From assembly GCA_031270465.1 (NCBI GenBank), contig JAISXP010000058.1, positions 1 to 60,516 of the forward strand: a stretch of DNA of 60,516 nucleotides. Direction: 5' to 3'. Both the position numbers and the translations under genes were made by a program. The stretch is from Tannerella sp. Lineage in GTDB: Bacteria; Bacteroidota; Bacteroidia; Bacteroidales; Tannerellaceae. Below, piece after piece: positions 44,869 through 53,907 of the stretch. The notes beneath the pieces were generated by a model, which saw only the letters and a program-made list of their open reading frames with translations, ran no database searches and was not told the DNA's origin. Numbering within the stretch: position 1 is the stretch's first letter; each line of letters opens with the position of its first letter.

Positions 44869-46174
44869 AGTGTCTTTTTCCAACCCACCGCCCAAATGCG
44901 GCAATCACAATAAAACATATCAGAGGCAGCACGAACGAGAAACGAACGGGCGAAAGCCAGCTGATCCAGTCGGCATGGTCGATCAGCAAACCTTGCAGGG
45001 GAGGCATCACACAGCCGCCACCGATGGCAAGTATCAGTCCGGCCGAAGCCAGCTTCGCCTCGTCGCCCATGCCTTTCAGCGCAATACCGTATATCGTGGG
45101 GAACATCAGCGACATACATGCCGAAATCGCTACGAGCGAATACAGCCCGACGATGCCGTGCACAAAGATGGCGCCCAGCGTAAACACTCCGCCGCCGGTG
45201 GCAAGCGTTGTCAGCAGTATGCTTGGCTTGAAATATTTCAACAGGAAAGTGCAAATGAAACGGCTCGTCACAAAGATGCCCATCGCTATCATGTTGTATC
45301 CCTGCGCCGTGGCTTTCGCCATGCCAAGTTCCAGTTCGGCATACTGGATGATAAACGTCCATACCATGATCTGTACGCCCACATAAAACGTCTGCGCCAC
45401 GACCGACAGGACGTAGCGTTTGTTTGCAAACAGATTCCTTACTGTCTGTCCGATGGAGTACACGCCCGAATCGGCGGAAACCATCCGCGGCAGCCGGGAG
45501 ATAAAAAACAGGACAAAGAAGCCCAGCACCACCAGTCCGAGCAGCAGGTATGGCCCGCTGATCGTATCGAGGTCGGATTGCTGTATCTGTATCAGGGCTG
45601 TCGGGTTGGTGTCTTTCAGCGCAAGCCGTTCCGCTTCGGTTGCCGAATTGAGGCGGGCGAGGATAAATTCCTTGGCGATCAGCATCCCCGTCAGCGAGCC
45701 GATGGGATTGAATGCCTGCGCGAAGTTGAGGCGGCGCGTCGCATTCGCGTCGGGACCCAGCGAGAGGATGTAGGGATTGGATGTCGTTTCGAGGAACGCC
45801 AGTCCGCACGTCATCACAAAATAGGCGACAAGAAACGCCCAGAAAGCCATCGCATTGCCTGCAGGAATAAATAGGAGGCAGCCGGCGGAATACAGGCCAA
45901 GTCCGACAAGGAGGCCTTTCTTGTAGTTGAACTTCCGGATAAAAAGCGCGGCCGGAATCGCCATGAAGCAGTATCCGCCGTAGAAGGCGAACTGCACCAG
46001 CGAACTCTCGAAATTGGAAATCAGCAGGATGTTTTTGAACGCCGCGACCATCGGGTTCGTGATGTCATTGGCAAAACCCCACAATGCAAAGAGAGAGGTA
46101 ATCAGCAGGAACGGGAAGAGATAGTTCTTCCCGTCTTTTTCAAATAACGATGTTTTACTGTCCATATTATTCAT
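44861..46174 (-). CDS. fucP: L-fucose permease-like sugar MFS transporter
   Basis: A 437-residue 12-helix transporter of the FucP family, which takes up L-fucose with protons. Signs: LLITSLFALWGFANDITNPMV near residue 25, LETTSNPYILSLGPDANATRRLNFAQAFNPIGSL and PTIYGIALKGMGDEAKLASAG. It sits directly after fucI with a 75-base spacer holding a strong stem-loop (46202-46229), and before the ligase gene. Either of two ATGs (46174 or 46165) could start it. Other sugars carried by this family are possible, but the isomerase neighbour supports fucose. Confidence 0.9.
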   Translation of the reverse strand: MNNMDSKTSLFEKDGKNYLFPFLLITSLFALWGFANDITNPMVAAFKNILLISNFESSLVQFAFYGGYCFMAIPAALFIRKFNYKKGLLVGLGLYSAGCLLFIPAGNAMAFWAFLVAYFVMTCGLAFLETTSNPYILSLGPDANATRRLNFAQAFNPIGSLTGMLIAKEFILARLNSATEAERLALKDTNPTALIQIQQSDLDTISGPYLLLGLVVLGFFVLFFISRLPRMVSADSGVYSIGQTVRNLFANKRYVLSVVAQTFYVGVQIMVWTFIIQYAELELGMAKATAQGYNMIAMGIFVTSRFICTFLLKYFKPSILLTTLATGGGVFTLGAIFVHGIVGLYSLVAISACMSLMFPTIYGIALKGMGDEAKLASAGLILAIGGGCVMPPLQGLLIDHADWISWLSPVRFSFVLPLICFIVIAAFGRWVGKRHYD

Positions 46175-46201
46175 TATCTGTGCAGGCAGATGTCAGACGG
46201 A

Positions 46202-46229
46202 CAGGCGCGGGAGCGCAGTCCCGCGCCTG
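46202..46229. promoter_or_regulatory. Intercistronic stem-loop between fucI and fucP
   Basis: CAGGCGCGGG (46202-46211) and CCCGCGCCTG (46220-46229) form a perfect GC-rich 10-bp stem with an 8-base loop. No T-run follows on the minus strand. It may protect the fucI 3' end or reduce fucP and ligase expression. Confidence 0.6.
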
Positions 46230-46249
46230 CCTGTCATCGTCCGGCATCT

Positions 46250-48040
46250 TCATTTTTTATACAGTGGCCCATACGTTTGACATGCTCTGTAGTCAGCGCC
46301 TTCGCTGTCCATTCCGAAAGCGTTCCACGACGCGGGGCGGAAGATGCTCTCTTCGTCCACATTGTGCATACATACGGGGATTCGGAGTATCGAAGCCAGC
46401 GTAATCAGGTCGGCGCCGACATGACCGAAGCAAACCGATCCGTGATTGGCTCCCCAGCTGTTCATCACCGAATAGACGTCTCTGAAGGCAATTTTATCCG
46501 TCAGACGCGGCGCGAACCAGGTCGTAGGCCAGCCCTTGTCCGTACGTTCATCGATTATCCTGTGTATTTCCGGGTCGATATCGACCGTCCATCCTTCGGC
46601 AAGCTGCAGTACGGGACCTAATCCCTTAACAAGATTGAGGCGTACCATCGTACAGGGCATGCCGCCTTTGGAAAGGAATTTCGACGAGAATCCGCCTCCG
46701 CGGAAATATTCGCGGTTGGCAGGCATCCAGGTCGTGGCGTCGAGGCAGGCCTGGGCTTCCTTTTCCGTGATTTCCCGGAAAGGTTTCATTGCCGGGCGTC
46801 CGTCCTTGTCGGACTGCTGTCCCGAGCCGTCGAGCGAAGCGGCGCCGGAGTTGATCAGGTGTATGATGCCGTTCGCGGCCTGGCCGGTCAGTTCTTTTCC
46901 CGTCACACGTTTGACGGCTTCGGGACTCCAGTAGGTACGCACGTCGGCAAATATCTGCGCCGTGCCGGTAAGCAGATGTCCGAAAAGCATGGCCGTGCCG
47001 TTGAGCGCATCGTTTTCGGTGGCCAGCACGAATGCTTCGCGGATGCCGTTCCAGTCGTACGACGAATTGAGGATGGCTTCCGTAAAGTCGCCGTTCGGAA
47101 AGTGGTCTGTCCACTGGCGCTGTCCTTGAAATCCGGCGACCACAGCGTTGTGTCCCAGCGATTCTTCGCCAAAGCCCAGTTCTTTCAGTTTCGGATTGCC
47201 AATCATCAGGTCGCGCACAATCAGTGTCATTTTGACGATAAATTCCCAGTCTTTCGCACGTTCGTCGGGCGTTTTGACCAGGTCTTTGCGGTTGATGGTG
47301 TCTACGCCTTCCCGGCAGTTTTGCTTTGCCCAGGCAAGCGCCTTTTCAAATTCTTCCCTGTCGTAAATGCCTTCATTCATCCGGCGGAGAATCTCGACTT
47401 CGTCAATGCCTTCGCAACGCATACCGAGATAGTCTTCGAAGAAATCCGTATTTACGATCGAGCCGGCAATACCCATGCAGACGGCGCCTATCGAGAGATA
47501 GGATTTGCCGCGCATGATGGCTGCCGCCAGCGCCGCGCGCGAGAAGCGCAACAACTTTTCTTTCACGTCGCAGGGTATCTCCTGCGTTCCGGCGTCCTGC
47601 ACGTCGTGTCCGTAGATACCAAAAGCCGGCAATCCCTTCTGGGCATGTGCCGCAAGGACTGCGGCCAGATACACGGCGCCCGGACGTTCCGTGCCGTTGA
47701 AACCCCATACGGCCTTGATGGTGTGAAAATCCATGTCCATCGTCTCGCTGCCGTAGCACCAGCACGGAGTCACCGTGACTGTTACTGCCACACCTTCTTT
47801 CCTGAATTTTTCTGCACATGCCGCGCTTTCCGCCACGCGCCCGATGGTGGTATCGGCAATCACGCACTGCACCGGCGTACCGTCGGGATACTTCAGCGTT
47901 GAACCAAGCAGGGATACTACACTTTTAGCCATATTCATGGTCTGTTCTTCGAGCGACTCGCGTACGCCGCCCATTCTTCCGTCAATTGTTGGGCGTATGC
48001 CGATTTTCGGCCATTCACCCTGAAATCTGTTTGTTCTCAT
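46250..48040 (-). CDS. fucI: L-fucose isomerase
   Basis: A 596-residue manganese enzyme converting L-fucose to L-fuculose, the first step of fucose breakdown. Conserved parts: [79 protein letters not shown] and [20 protein letters not shown]. Length is standard. It leads the operon with fucP and the ligase; fuculokinase and fuculose-phosphate aldolase are absent from the window. The 211-base gap upstream shows no clear promoter. Confidence 0.97.
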   Translation of the reverse strand: MRTNRFQGEWPKIGIRPTIDGRMGGVRESLEEQTMNMAKSVVSLLGSTLKYPDGTPVQCVIADTTIGRVAESAACAEKFRKEGVAVTVTVTPCWCYGSETMDMDFHTIKAVWGFNGTERPGAVYLAAVLAAHAQKGLPAFGIYGHDVQDAGTQEIPCDVKEKLLRFSRAALAAAIMRGKSYLSIGAVCMGIAGSIVNTDFFEDYLGMRCEGIDEVEILRRMNEGIYDREEFEKALAWAKQNCREGVDTINRKDLVKTPDERAKDWEFIVKMTLIVRDLMIGNPKLKELGFGEESLGHNAVVAGFQGQRQWTDHFPNGDFTEAILNSSYDWNGIREAFVLATENDALNGTAMLFGHLLTGTAQIFADVRTYWSPEAVKRVTGKELTGQAANGIIHLINSGAASLDGSGQQSDKDGRPAMKPFREITEKEAQACLDATTWMPANREYFRGGGFSSKFLSKGGMPCTMVRLNLVKGLGPVLQLAEGWTVDIDPEIHRIIDERTDKGWPTTWFAPRLTDKIAFRDVYSVMNSWGANHGSVCFGHVGADLITLASILRIPVCMHNVDEESIFRPASWNAFGMDSEGADYRACQTYGPLYKK

Positions 48041-48251
48041 TTTGATAATTTAATACATTAACTTCGTGTCGTTTTATTGATATTTTTTGTCAGCGGCAAC
48101 GGGTGAGGCTGTCAATGACTGCTGCATATAATTTCACCGTCCGCTTTCGGGCGACTAAGATAGGGCTTTATTTTGAAACATTTCATCTTCCGACACAATT
48201 TAACAGTTTGCGGGAGGCTGTAACCATAATAATATAATGAAAAGATGCTTT

Positions 48252-49115
48252 TCAGTGGTTTGACGATGCCCGGTACTGTATGATGCGGGAATGGGGCGGC
48301 ACGCTGTGCGTCAGCCAGACGTTTCCGCCGATGACGGAGTCGTGACCGATGGTGATGCGTCCCAAAATAGTGGAATTGGAATAAATGACCACGTTGTTTT
48401 CTATCACGGGATGGCGCGGTATGTTCAGCGGATTGCCGCGTTCGTCGAACGTGAAACTTTTTGCCCCGAGAGTAACGCCCTGATAAAGATGTACGTTATT
48501 GCCAATGATACAAGTCTCGCCAATCACGACGCCGGTTCCGTGGTCGATGCTGAAAAATTCGCCGATTTGCGCACCGGGATGAATATCAATCCCGATTGCC
48601 GAGTGTGCCAGTTCCGTGATAATACGGGGAATGACAGGTATGCCGAGTCGCAGCAACTCGTGGGCGGCGCGATAGTGAATCATCGCCTGAATGCTTGGAT
48701 AACACAGGATGACTTCGCCATGACTGCGAGCAGCGGGGTCATTGTTGTACATGGCTTTGACGTCGGTATACAGCAATCGCTTGATTTCGAACAGCCGTTC
48801 CATAAACGCCAGCGCCAATTGCGGTGCGTCGGCTTCCGTTTTTCCTTTCGCCTGTTCCGAAAAGAAATGAAGCCCGTGCGCAATCTGCTCTTTCAGCAGC
48901 TGGTTCAGTTCGACGAGCAACACATGCACGTCGTTTTTCAATTCGTTGTAATATCCGGGGAAAACTATTTCTTTTACAAGGTCAACAAGTTGTTTCAGTC
49001 TGGGCAAGTTCGGCGAGATGCGCCCTTCTTTCGTCGGGGAGCAAATCGTTTCACTCAGACTGTTTTGTAAAAGCCGTTCTACTTTGAGCAGTATGTTCTC
49101 TTCCGAATTGTTCAT
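48252..49115 (-). CDS. cysE: Serine O-acetyltransferase
   Basis: A 287-residue acetyltransferase that makes O-acetylserine for cysteine synthesis. The N-terminal half is helical. The C-terminal left-handed beta-helix shows hexapeptide repeats: IGIDIHPGAQIGEFFSIDHGTGVVIGETCIIGNNVHLYQGVTLGAK with the catalytic His, then HPVIENNVVIYSNSTILGRITIGHDSVIGGNVWL. Bacteroidetes forms of this length are also called EpsC. It follows the methyltransferase gene by 21 bases. Confidence 0.94.
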   Translation of the reverse strand: MNNSEENILLKVERLLQNSLSETICSPTKEGRISPNLPRLKQLVDLVKEIVFPGYYNELKNDVHVLLVELNQLLKEQIAHGLHFFSEQAKGKTEADAPQLALAFMERLFEIKRLLYTDVKAMYNNDPAARSHGEVILCYPSIQAMIHYRAAHELLRLGIPVIPRIITELAHSAIGIDIHPGAQIGEFFSIDHGTGVVIGETCIIGNNVHLYQGVTLGAKSFTFDERGNPLNIPRHPVIENNVVIYSNSTILGRITIGHDSVIGGNVWLTHSVPPHSRIIQYRASSNH

Positions 49116-49136
49116 TATTATTCAACTGTTTATATA

Positions 49137-49904
49137 TTATTGTTTAATCACGCAGTAGTAACACGTCGTAAAAAAATCCCGCAAAAAAGGGACATGATTA
49201 AGTATGTATAATTTCCTTGGCTTCAAATGAAATTTCACTTCGTAGTTGGGATTAATAAACCAGTCAGTCTTTTTTAAAACTTTGTATCCGTGCATCTTTA
49301 TTATCTTATTGAAACGGCGGATGGATATGCCGGTTTGTTTGATTTCCAGCAGGCTTGCAATACATTCTTTTGATTCGCTCCTCTGCAATATCCATTTATA
49401 CATTGCATCAGGCAGAATATGATAAAATGGCAATCTCGACAGGAAACGGCTTTGCGCAATTTGCTGATGTCCTCCGAAAGGCATTCGCCAGGGCGGAAAC
49501 GCAAAGAAAATGACACCATCGGCTTTTAGGAATCGCTTGATAAAACCGACAAACTTTTCCTGATTGTGAATGTGTTCGATTACATCCCGCAGGAAAATCA
49601 CGTCGAAAGCCGGTAAATCCTGCGGGTCGACGTCATAAATATCCTTGCAAATCAGGGACACATTTCCGAAGTTGAGTTTGCTTTTGCCCAGCCTGATTTT
49701 CTCTTCATCCATGTCTATCCCGACACAGCGACAGCCCGTTTTACAGAATGGCAGCAAGTTGCCTCCTTCGCCGCACCCTACTTCCATCACGACCGTTTCA
49801 GGGCCGATGGCTTTCACTTCCCGAATATAGGGAATCACGTACTTTTCGGTCGTAGTTCCCTGTTCCTGAAAATAGATATTTCTGTTTACATGCCGTTCTT
49901 GCAT
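49137..49904 (-). CDS. Class I SAM-dependent methyltransferase
   Basis: About 255 residues from ATG 49904 (MQERHVNRNIYFQEQ). SAM motif I is VVMEVGCGEGGNLLPF near residue 40, motif II VGIDMDEEKIRLG, then FDVIFLRDVIEHIHNQEKFV and KADGVIFFAFPPWRMPFGGHQQ. The RDVIEHI motif places it with UbiE/lipid-type or glycan O-methyltransferases, but the substrate is not known. Its promoter box lies 22 bases upstream; cysE follows, perhaps in one transcript. Confidence 0.85.
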   Translation of the reverse strand: MQERHVNRNIYFQEQGTTTEKYVIPYIREVKAIGPETVVMEVGCGEGGNLLPFCKTGCRCVGIDMDEEKIRLGKSKLNFGNVSLICKDIYDVDPQDLPAFDVIFLRDVIEHIHNQEKFVGFIKRFLKADGVIFFAFPPWRMPFGGHQQIAQSRFLSRLPFYHILPDAMYKWILQRSESKECIASLLEIKQTGISIRRFNKIIKMHGYKVLKKTDWFINPNYEVKFHLKPRKLYILNHVPFLRDFFTTCYYCVIKQ

Positions 49905-49926
49905 ATCATCAGTTGTTTTTGTTGTG

Positions 49927-49934
49927 CAAAGATA
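49927..49934 (-). promoter_or_regulatory. -7 box for methyltransferase-cysE
   Basis: TATCTTTG on the minus strand, 22 bases before ATG 49904. Confidence 0.5.
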
Positions 49935-50142
49935 CATGATTTATCCGGTATCTGCGACTTTCGCCGGACGAATTTTTCATTGAACTGCGATGTGTTCCAG
50001 CGACCATTCATCGATGCCGTAGCTTTCCGCCACATTTTAAAAGTCTCGGAGCAAAAACGGCAATTTGCGATGTATTTTCTTTCCCAACCCGGTTGAGACG
50101 AAAAATACATAATGTATTTTCTCTTCCGAAGTGTTCGGAATG

Positions 50143-50178
50143 AAAAAAGGGCGCCGAACCGCTGCCGGTCCCGCGCCC
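50143..50178 (-). terminator. Terminator after the 1221-residue T9SS gene
   Basis: GGGCGC (50149-50154) and GCGCCC (50173-50178) form a stem followed on the minus strand by six Ts. It ends 25 bases after the gene's stop. Confidence 0.7.
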
Positions 50179-50202
50179 TGAAAAACACAAATAAACAGAA
50201 AC

Positions 50203-53200
50203 TTATTTTACAAATGCCTTATACACTGTTTTATTATTCAATTCTACAAGATATAGTCCGGAGGATAAGGCTGCGACCGTCGTCTGCCCTGCTTCTGCAG
50301 AAATCGTTTTCACCCGGTTGCCAGTGACATTATATACGTTGACTTCGGTGGCCTCCGTGACGGAGATATACAGACGGCCTCCGGCGCTCCATACCTTTTC
50401 CGCACCTGCGACCGGCAGATTTGCCGCCGGAATCACGTTGATGTTCACTTCTTCGTATATATCACGAATGACGACGGTATAGGAAATACCGTCACTGTCC
50501 GGCGTCACGGTCACGCCGATGGAATCGGGCATGTGCCGGCGGCCTGTCGTCACTTTGGGGATGCCGACGTGGCTGCCGACGGGTGTGAGGACAAAGGTAA
50601 AGTCGGAGCCGCTCTTCACGTAATATACGTTTGACTCCGGGACGGTAATCATCCCGTCGACAGCGGGCAGCATCACTCTCCGCGAACGGTATTCTTCCGT
50701 AAACGACATGATCCATACGGTCAGTTCCTGTGTCGCGGGAGCAAACATGTTTCCTGCGCTGGCGGCCTTGACCGTGATGATATATTTGCCTTCCGGCCCG
50801 GCGGGCGTGCCGCTGATGACGCCGTTCCTGAACGTCAGTCCGGCAGGCAGCGTGCCTTTTTCCAGCGTCCATACAATATCGGGGCGGTTGAATACGGATA
50901 CTTCCGCATAATAGGGCGTTCCTTCGATACCGTCCGGAACGAACCTCGCAAAGACGGGCGGGACGCTCAGCGGAGACGGCCGTATGATGATGCGTCCCGT
51001 CCGGATTGCGGACGAGCCCCATGCATTCGAGGCTATGAAGCTGACATTATAAACGCCGTCGGCCGTCGGCGTACCGCTGACGATTCCGCTACCGCTCAGC
51101 GACAGTCCCGGAGGTGCACCGGTCCATGACCACGTGGAGGGATTGTTGATTGCCGTGACGGTCGCACCTGTATATGTTTCGCCTGCCGTGCCGTCCGGCA
51201 GCGTGAATGCGTCGATGACCGGCGGTGGCGACGGTGGCTGTACGGTGAGCACAAAAGATTTGCTTGACGACCCTTCCGCATTGCCTGCTTTTATTTTGAA
51301 GGTATATGTCCCCGGATTGGACGGAATGCCGGAAACAGACCCCGGCGACGCGGCGAACGTCATGCCTACCGGCAGCAGGCCGCCTTCCCACTGAAGCGTG
51401 GCAGGCCGGTCGGTCACGAAGTCGATGCGGCTGAACAGTCCCTGTGCGGCAGCGGGCAGCGTCGACGGTGTTATGATGGCCGGCACATCGGCAATCACTA
51501 CGGTAAGCACATACGTGATGCCGACGGAATCGGGACCGGACAGGCTGGCCGGTTTGGTAGCCGGGTTCTTCGCCCACAGATGCAGGTTGTACGTTCCGGC
51601 TGTTCCCTGAACGGGTGTACCGAGAATTTTTCTTGTAGACGGATCGAACGTTATTCCGGTCGGGAAGGTTGACGGGTCATAATGTATATTGATATACTGG
51701 CTGCCCGTGACCTGTATGGTCGTATCGGCAAAGGGTGTGTTTTCCTTCACCTGCGACGACGTGCCGAGATCTTGCGTGACAAAATACGGCAGTGCCGGGT
51801 TTGGCGACGCCGTAAGAATCGATACCGTATACGACTGATAGCCGTACGTTCCTTCCGTCTCGGCGCATATCGTGAAGTTCTGGGTCTCGACGGTGACAGG
51901 CGTGCCGTGCAGCGTACCGTCTTCTTCGAGCGTCAGGCCGGCAGGCAGATTGCCGGATGTCATGTAAAACTTTACCGAAGGCAGACCTGTACCCGGCTGC
52001 AGTTTGAACCGGAAACTGTATGGCATGGCGAGATAGCCCTGCGCCGAGTCGACTGCCGCCAGATCGGCTTGTGTAGTGGCGATAACCGGCGGGACGATGG
52101 CGCTTACCGCGATGCTGAACTGTCGCTCGTCGGAGCCGGCCGGATTTTGCACCCTGACTTTGAAAGTATGATTTCCGGCCGAACCGGCACTCAGCGTACC
52201 GGATATTCTGCCCGTAGAGACATTCAATGCCAGCCCCGGAGGCAGCGAACCGGCGCTCAGGGCAAATTTGGGCGCAGGCGAACCGGCGACGGAAAGTTTC
52301 ACCGTATCGCTGTACGTTCTTCCTTCGAAACCGTTCGAAAGTGTGCCGGCCGCAATCCGGGGTACCTCGAGCGAAACTCCTGAGACGTATACGTCAAACA
52401 GTACGGGCGTGCCGGCATAATCCGGCTTGCCGGTCGTATTGATTATCTCGTTGAACACTTTCAGCGTGTAGGTGCCCGGCGTCACACCCGAAAAGTCGAG
52501 GGTGACCGGCGCCGTCGAACCGGTACAGGTCGCAGCTTTCGTATAATACCTGATGCCGCCGCTGTCTTCAAGCAGACAGGAAATATAGGAATTTGCAGCG
52601 CTCTCGCCGCCACTGCAGGCCAGCGCAAGATTGCCGCTTACCGGGATGTAGCCGTCCACCGGCGATATGGCGGAAGATGCCGAGAAGGGCGAAACGGCAT
52701 CATCGACCAGCGTAAGTTTTAGCGTATTCGAAGGAGAAAAAGTCGTCGCCGTAAATGATGAGCTTGTGCCTCCCGGTTTACTCTGGGATACCATCAGCAC
52801 CCTGTCGCGGCTGAGGTGCAATGCCGGACGCACCGGTTTTTTCGAGGTTGCCGCTTCGGCGTTTTTCGCGCCGGTACCCCGTGTGATTTGCGTTACAAAT
52901 CCGGGGAACGGTGCAGAACTGTGCGTGCGCGTAAGCCAGTCGTCGTCCGCAGGCGCCGATGTCGTGTTTTCGTACGACATCACATAGCGGGTGTTCACGC
53001 TTCTGCGGGTTGCCGCAACAGGATATACTGTCTCCACAACATCTGCTGCGGGCAGGAATATCATGTCCGTCGTGGAAACATTGTCGGGATTGGCGCCAAA
53101 CGTCGGATTCGTCAGCAGAGAATGAACGATGGCATCCTTTTCCGCCTGAGTGAAGAAGTCTGTCCGGGCGGCGGCGCCTGTTGCAGTCCACACGGCAGTG

Positions 53201-53868
53201 GTCGAGCCGGCGGGCGGTGTCATAAGGTCGCTGTGAGGATAGACCGTACCGATCAGGTCGTTGAATTTCCCGACATCCGAGATCGGCGTCGCCGGATAAG
53301 AAGTCAGAGAAGCCTTGTAGACCGACGGAATCGAATCGTGGCTGTGTCCGTTCAGGAAGTGAGACGTGAACCAGTCGCGTATCGAAGCATTCTCCCATCT
53401 CCCGTTCCACGACGGATTGTCAACCTGATCGTTATACGCCTGCACGTCTATGTTGCCATCCGTAAGCAGCAGGAAGCCTTCCGCATCGTCCTTTACGATC
53501 TGCCATTTGAGCGGCTCTGCATGAATGATGGTTGCCTGACCGCGCGGAGACTTGCCAAACGACAGTGCTCCTCCGTTGAACACCTGATTGTCCGATTTGA
53601 CCACAACAAACGGCCCTGCGGGATACAGTGACACGGGCGAATGATCCATGGCCTCGAGCACCGCGTAGAAAAAGGTTTGCGGATAAATACCGAAATACAC
53701 GGTATTGTAGGGTGCGGCAGTTTTAGCCGCCTGACCGATGCTTCCCAAATTCTGCGCAACGGACGTATGTACGGCCGCGGCAAGCATAATGGTCGCCGCA
53801 AGAAGGGAAGAGATGAGCCCGGAATGGACGCTCTTCTTTCCCGATGATGTGAATACTGGTTTATTCAT
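50203..53868 (-). CDS. Large secreted Ig-repeat protein with T9SS sorting domain
   Basis: A 1221-residue exported protein. Signal peptide 1-39 ending HTSVAQ. Residues about 55-345 resemble a DUF6273-like domain (TVYFGIYPQ, LKWQIVKDDAEGFLLLTDG, WENASIRDWF, DAIVHSLL, MIFLPAADVVE). About 500-1055 hold six putative-Ig (He_PIG-type) repeats with the pattern LPxGLxxxxxGxISGTP. At about 1065-1150 is a module shared with the two upstream T9SS proteins (VKSGSDFTFVLTPV, PKVTTGRRHMPD, IRDIYEEVNINV), and the last about 65 residues are a type A sorting domain (VWSAGGRLYISV, GLYLVELNNKTVYKAFVK). Likely on the cell surface as an adhesin or glycan binder. It follows the 1451-residue gene by 39 bases, probably co-transcribed. 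Confidence 0.85.
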   Translation of the reverse strand: MNKPVFTSSGKKSVHSGLISSLLAATIMLAAAVHTSVAQNLGSIGQAAKTAAPYNTVYFGIYPQTFFYAVLEAMDHSPVSLYPAGPFVVVKSDNQVFNGGALSFGKSPRGQATIIHAEPLKWQIVKDDAEGFLLLTDGNIDVQAYNDQVDNPSWNGRWENASIRDWFTSHFLNGHSHDSIPSVYKASLTSYPATPISDVGKFNDLIGTVYPHSDLMTPPAGSTTAVWTATGAAARTDFFTQAEKDAIVHSLLTNPTFGANPDNVSTTDMIFLPAADVVETVYPVAATRRSVNTRYVMSYENTTSAPADDDWLTRTHSSAPFPGFVTQITRGTGAKNAEAATSKKPVRPALHLSRDRVLMVSQSKPGGTSSSFTATTFSPSNTLKLTLVDDAVSPFSASSAISPVDGYIPVSGNLALACSGGESAANSYISCLLEDSGGIRYYTKAATCTGSTAPVTLDFSGVTPGTYTLKVFNEIINTTGKPDYAGTPVLFDVYVSGVSLEVPRIAAGTLSNGFEGRTYSDTVKLSVAGSPAPKFALSAGSLPPGLALNVSTGRISGTLSAGSAGNHTFKVRVQNPAGSDERQFSIAVSAIVPPVIATTQADLAAVDSAQGYLAMPYSFRFKLQPGTGLPSVKFYMTSGNLPAGLTLEEDGTLHGTPVTVETQNFTICAETEGTYGYQSYTVSILTASPNPALPYFVTQDLGTSSQVKENTPFADTTIQVTGSQYINIHYDPSTFPTGITFDPSTRKILGTPVQGTAGTYNLHLWAKNPATKPASLSGPDSVGITYVLTVVIADVPAIITPSTLPAAAQGLFSRIDFVTDRPATLQWEGGLLPVGMTFAASPGSVSGIPSNPGTYTFKIKAGNAEGSSSKSFVLTVQPPSPPPVIDAFTLPDGTAGETYTGATVTAINNPSTWSWTGAPPGLSLSGSGIVSGTPTADGVYNVSFIASNAWGSSAIRTGRIIIRPSPLSVPPVFARFVPDGIEGTPYYAEVSVFNRPDIVWTLEKGTLPAGLTFRNGVISGTPAGPEGKYIITVKAASAGNMFAPATQELTVWIMSFTEEYRSRRVMLPAVDGMITVPESNVYYVKSGSDFTFVLTPVGSHVGIPKVTTGRRHMPDSIGVTVTPDSDGISYTVVIRDIYEEVNINVIPAANLPVAGAEKVWSAGGRLYISVTEATEVNVYNVTGNRVKTISAEAGQTTVAALSSGLYLVELNNKTVYKAFVK

Positions 53869-53907
53869 GTCTGTATGTTTTAATTTTATTACTCTGTTAT
53901 TTAATGT

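Noticed and set aside
43498-44913. 471-codon frame opposite the acyl-CoA ligase gene
   Set aside because: Antisense of a clear AMP-binding enzyme; no conserved motif.
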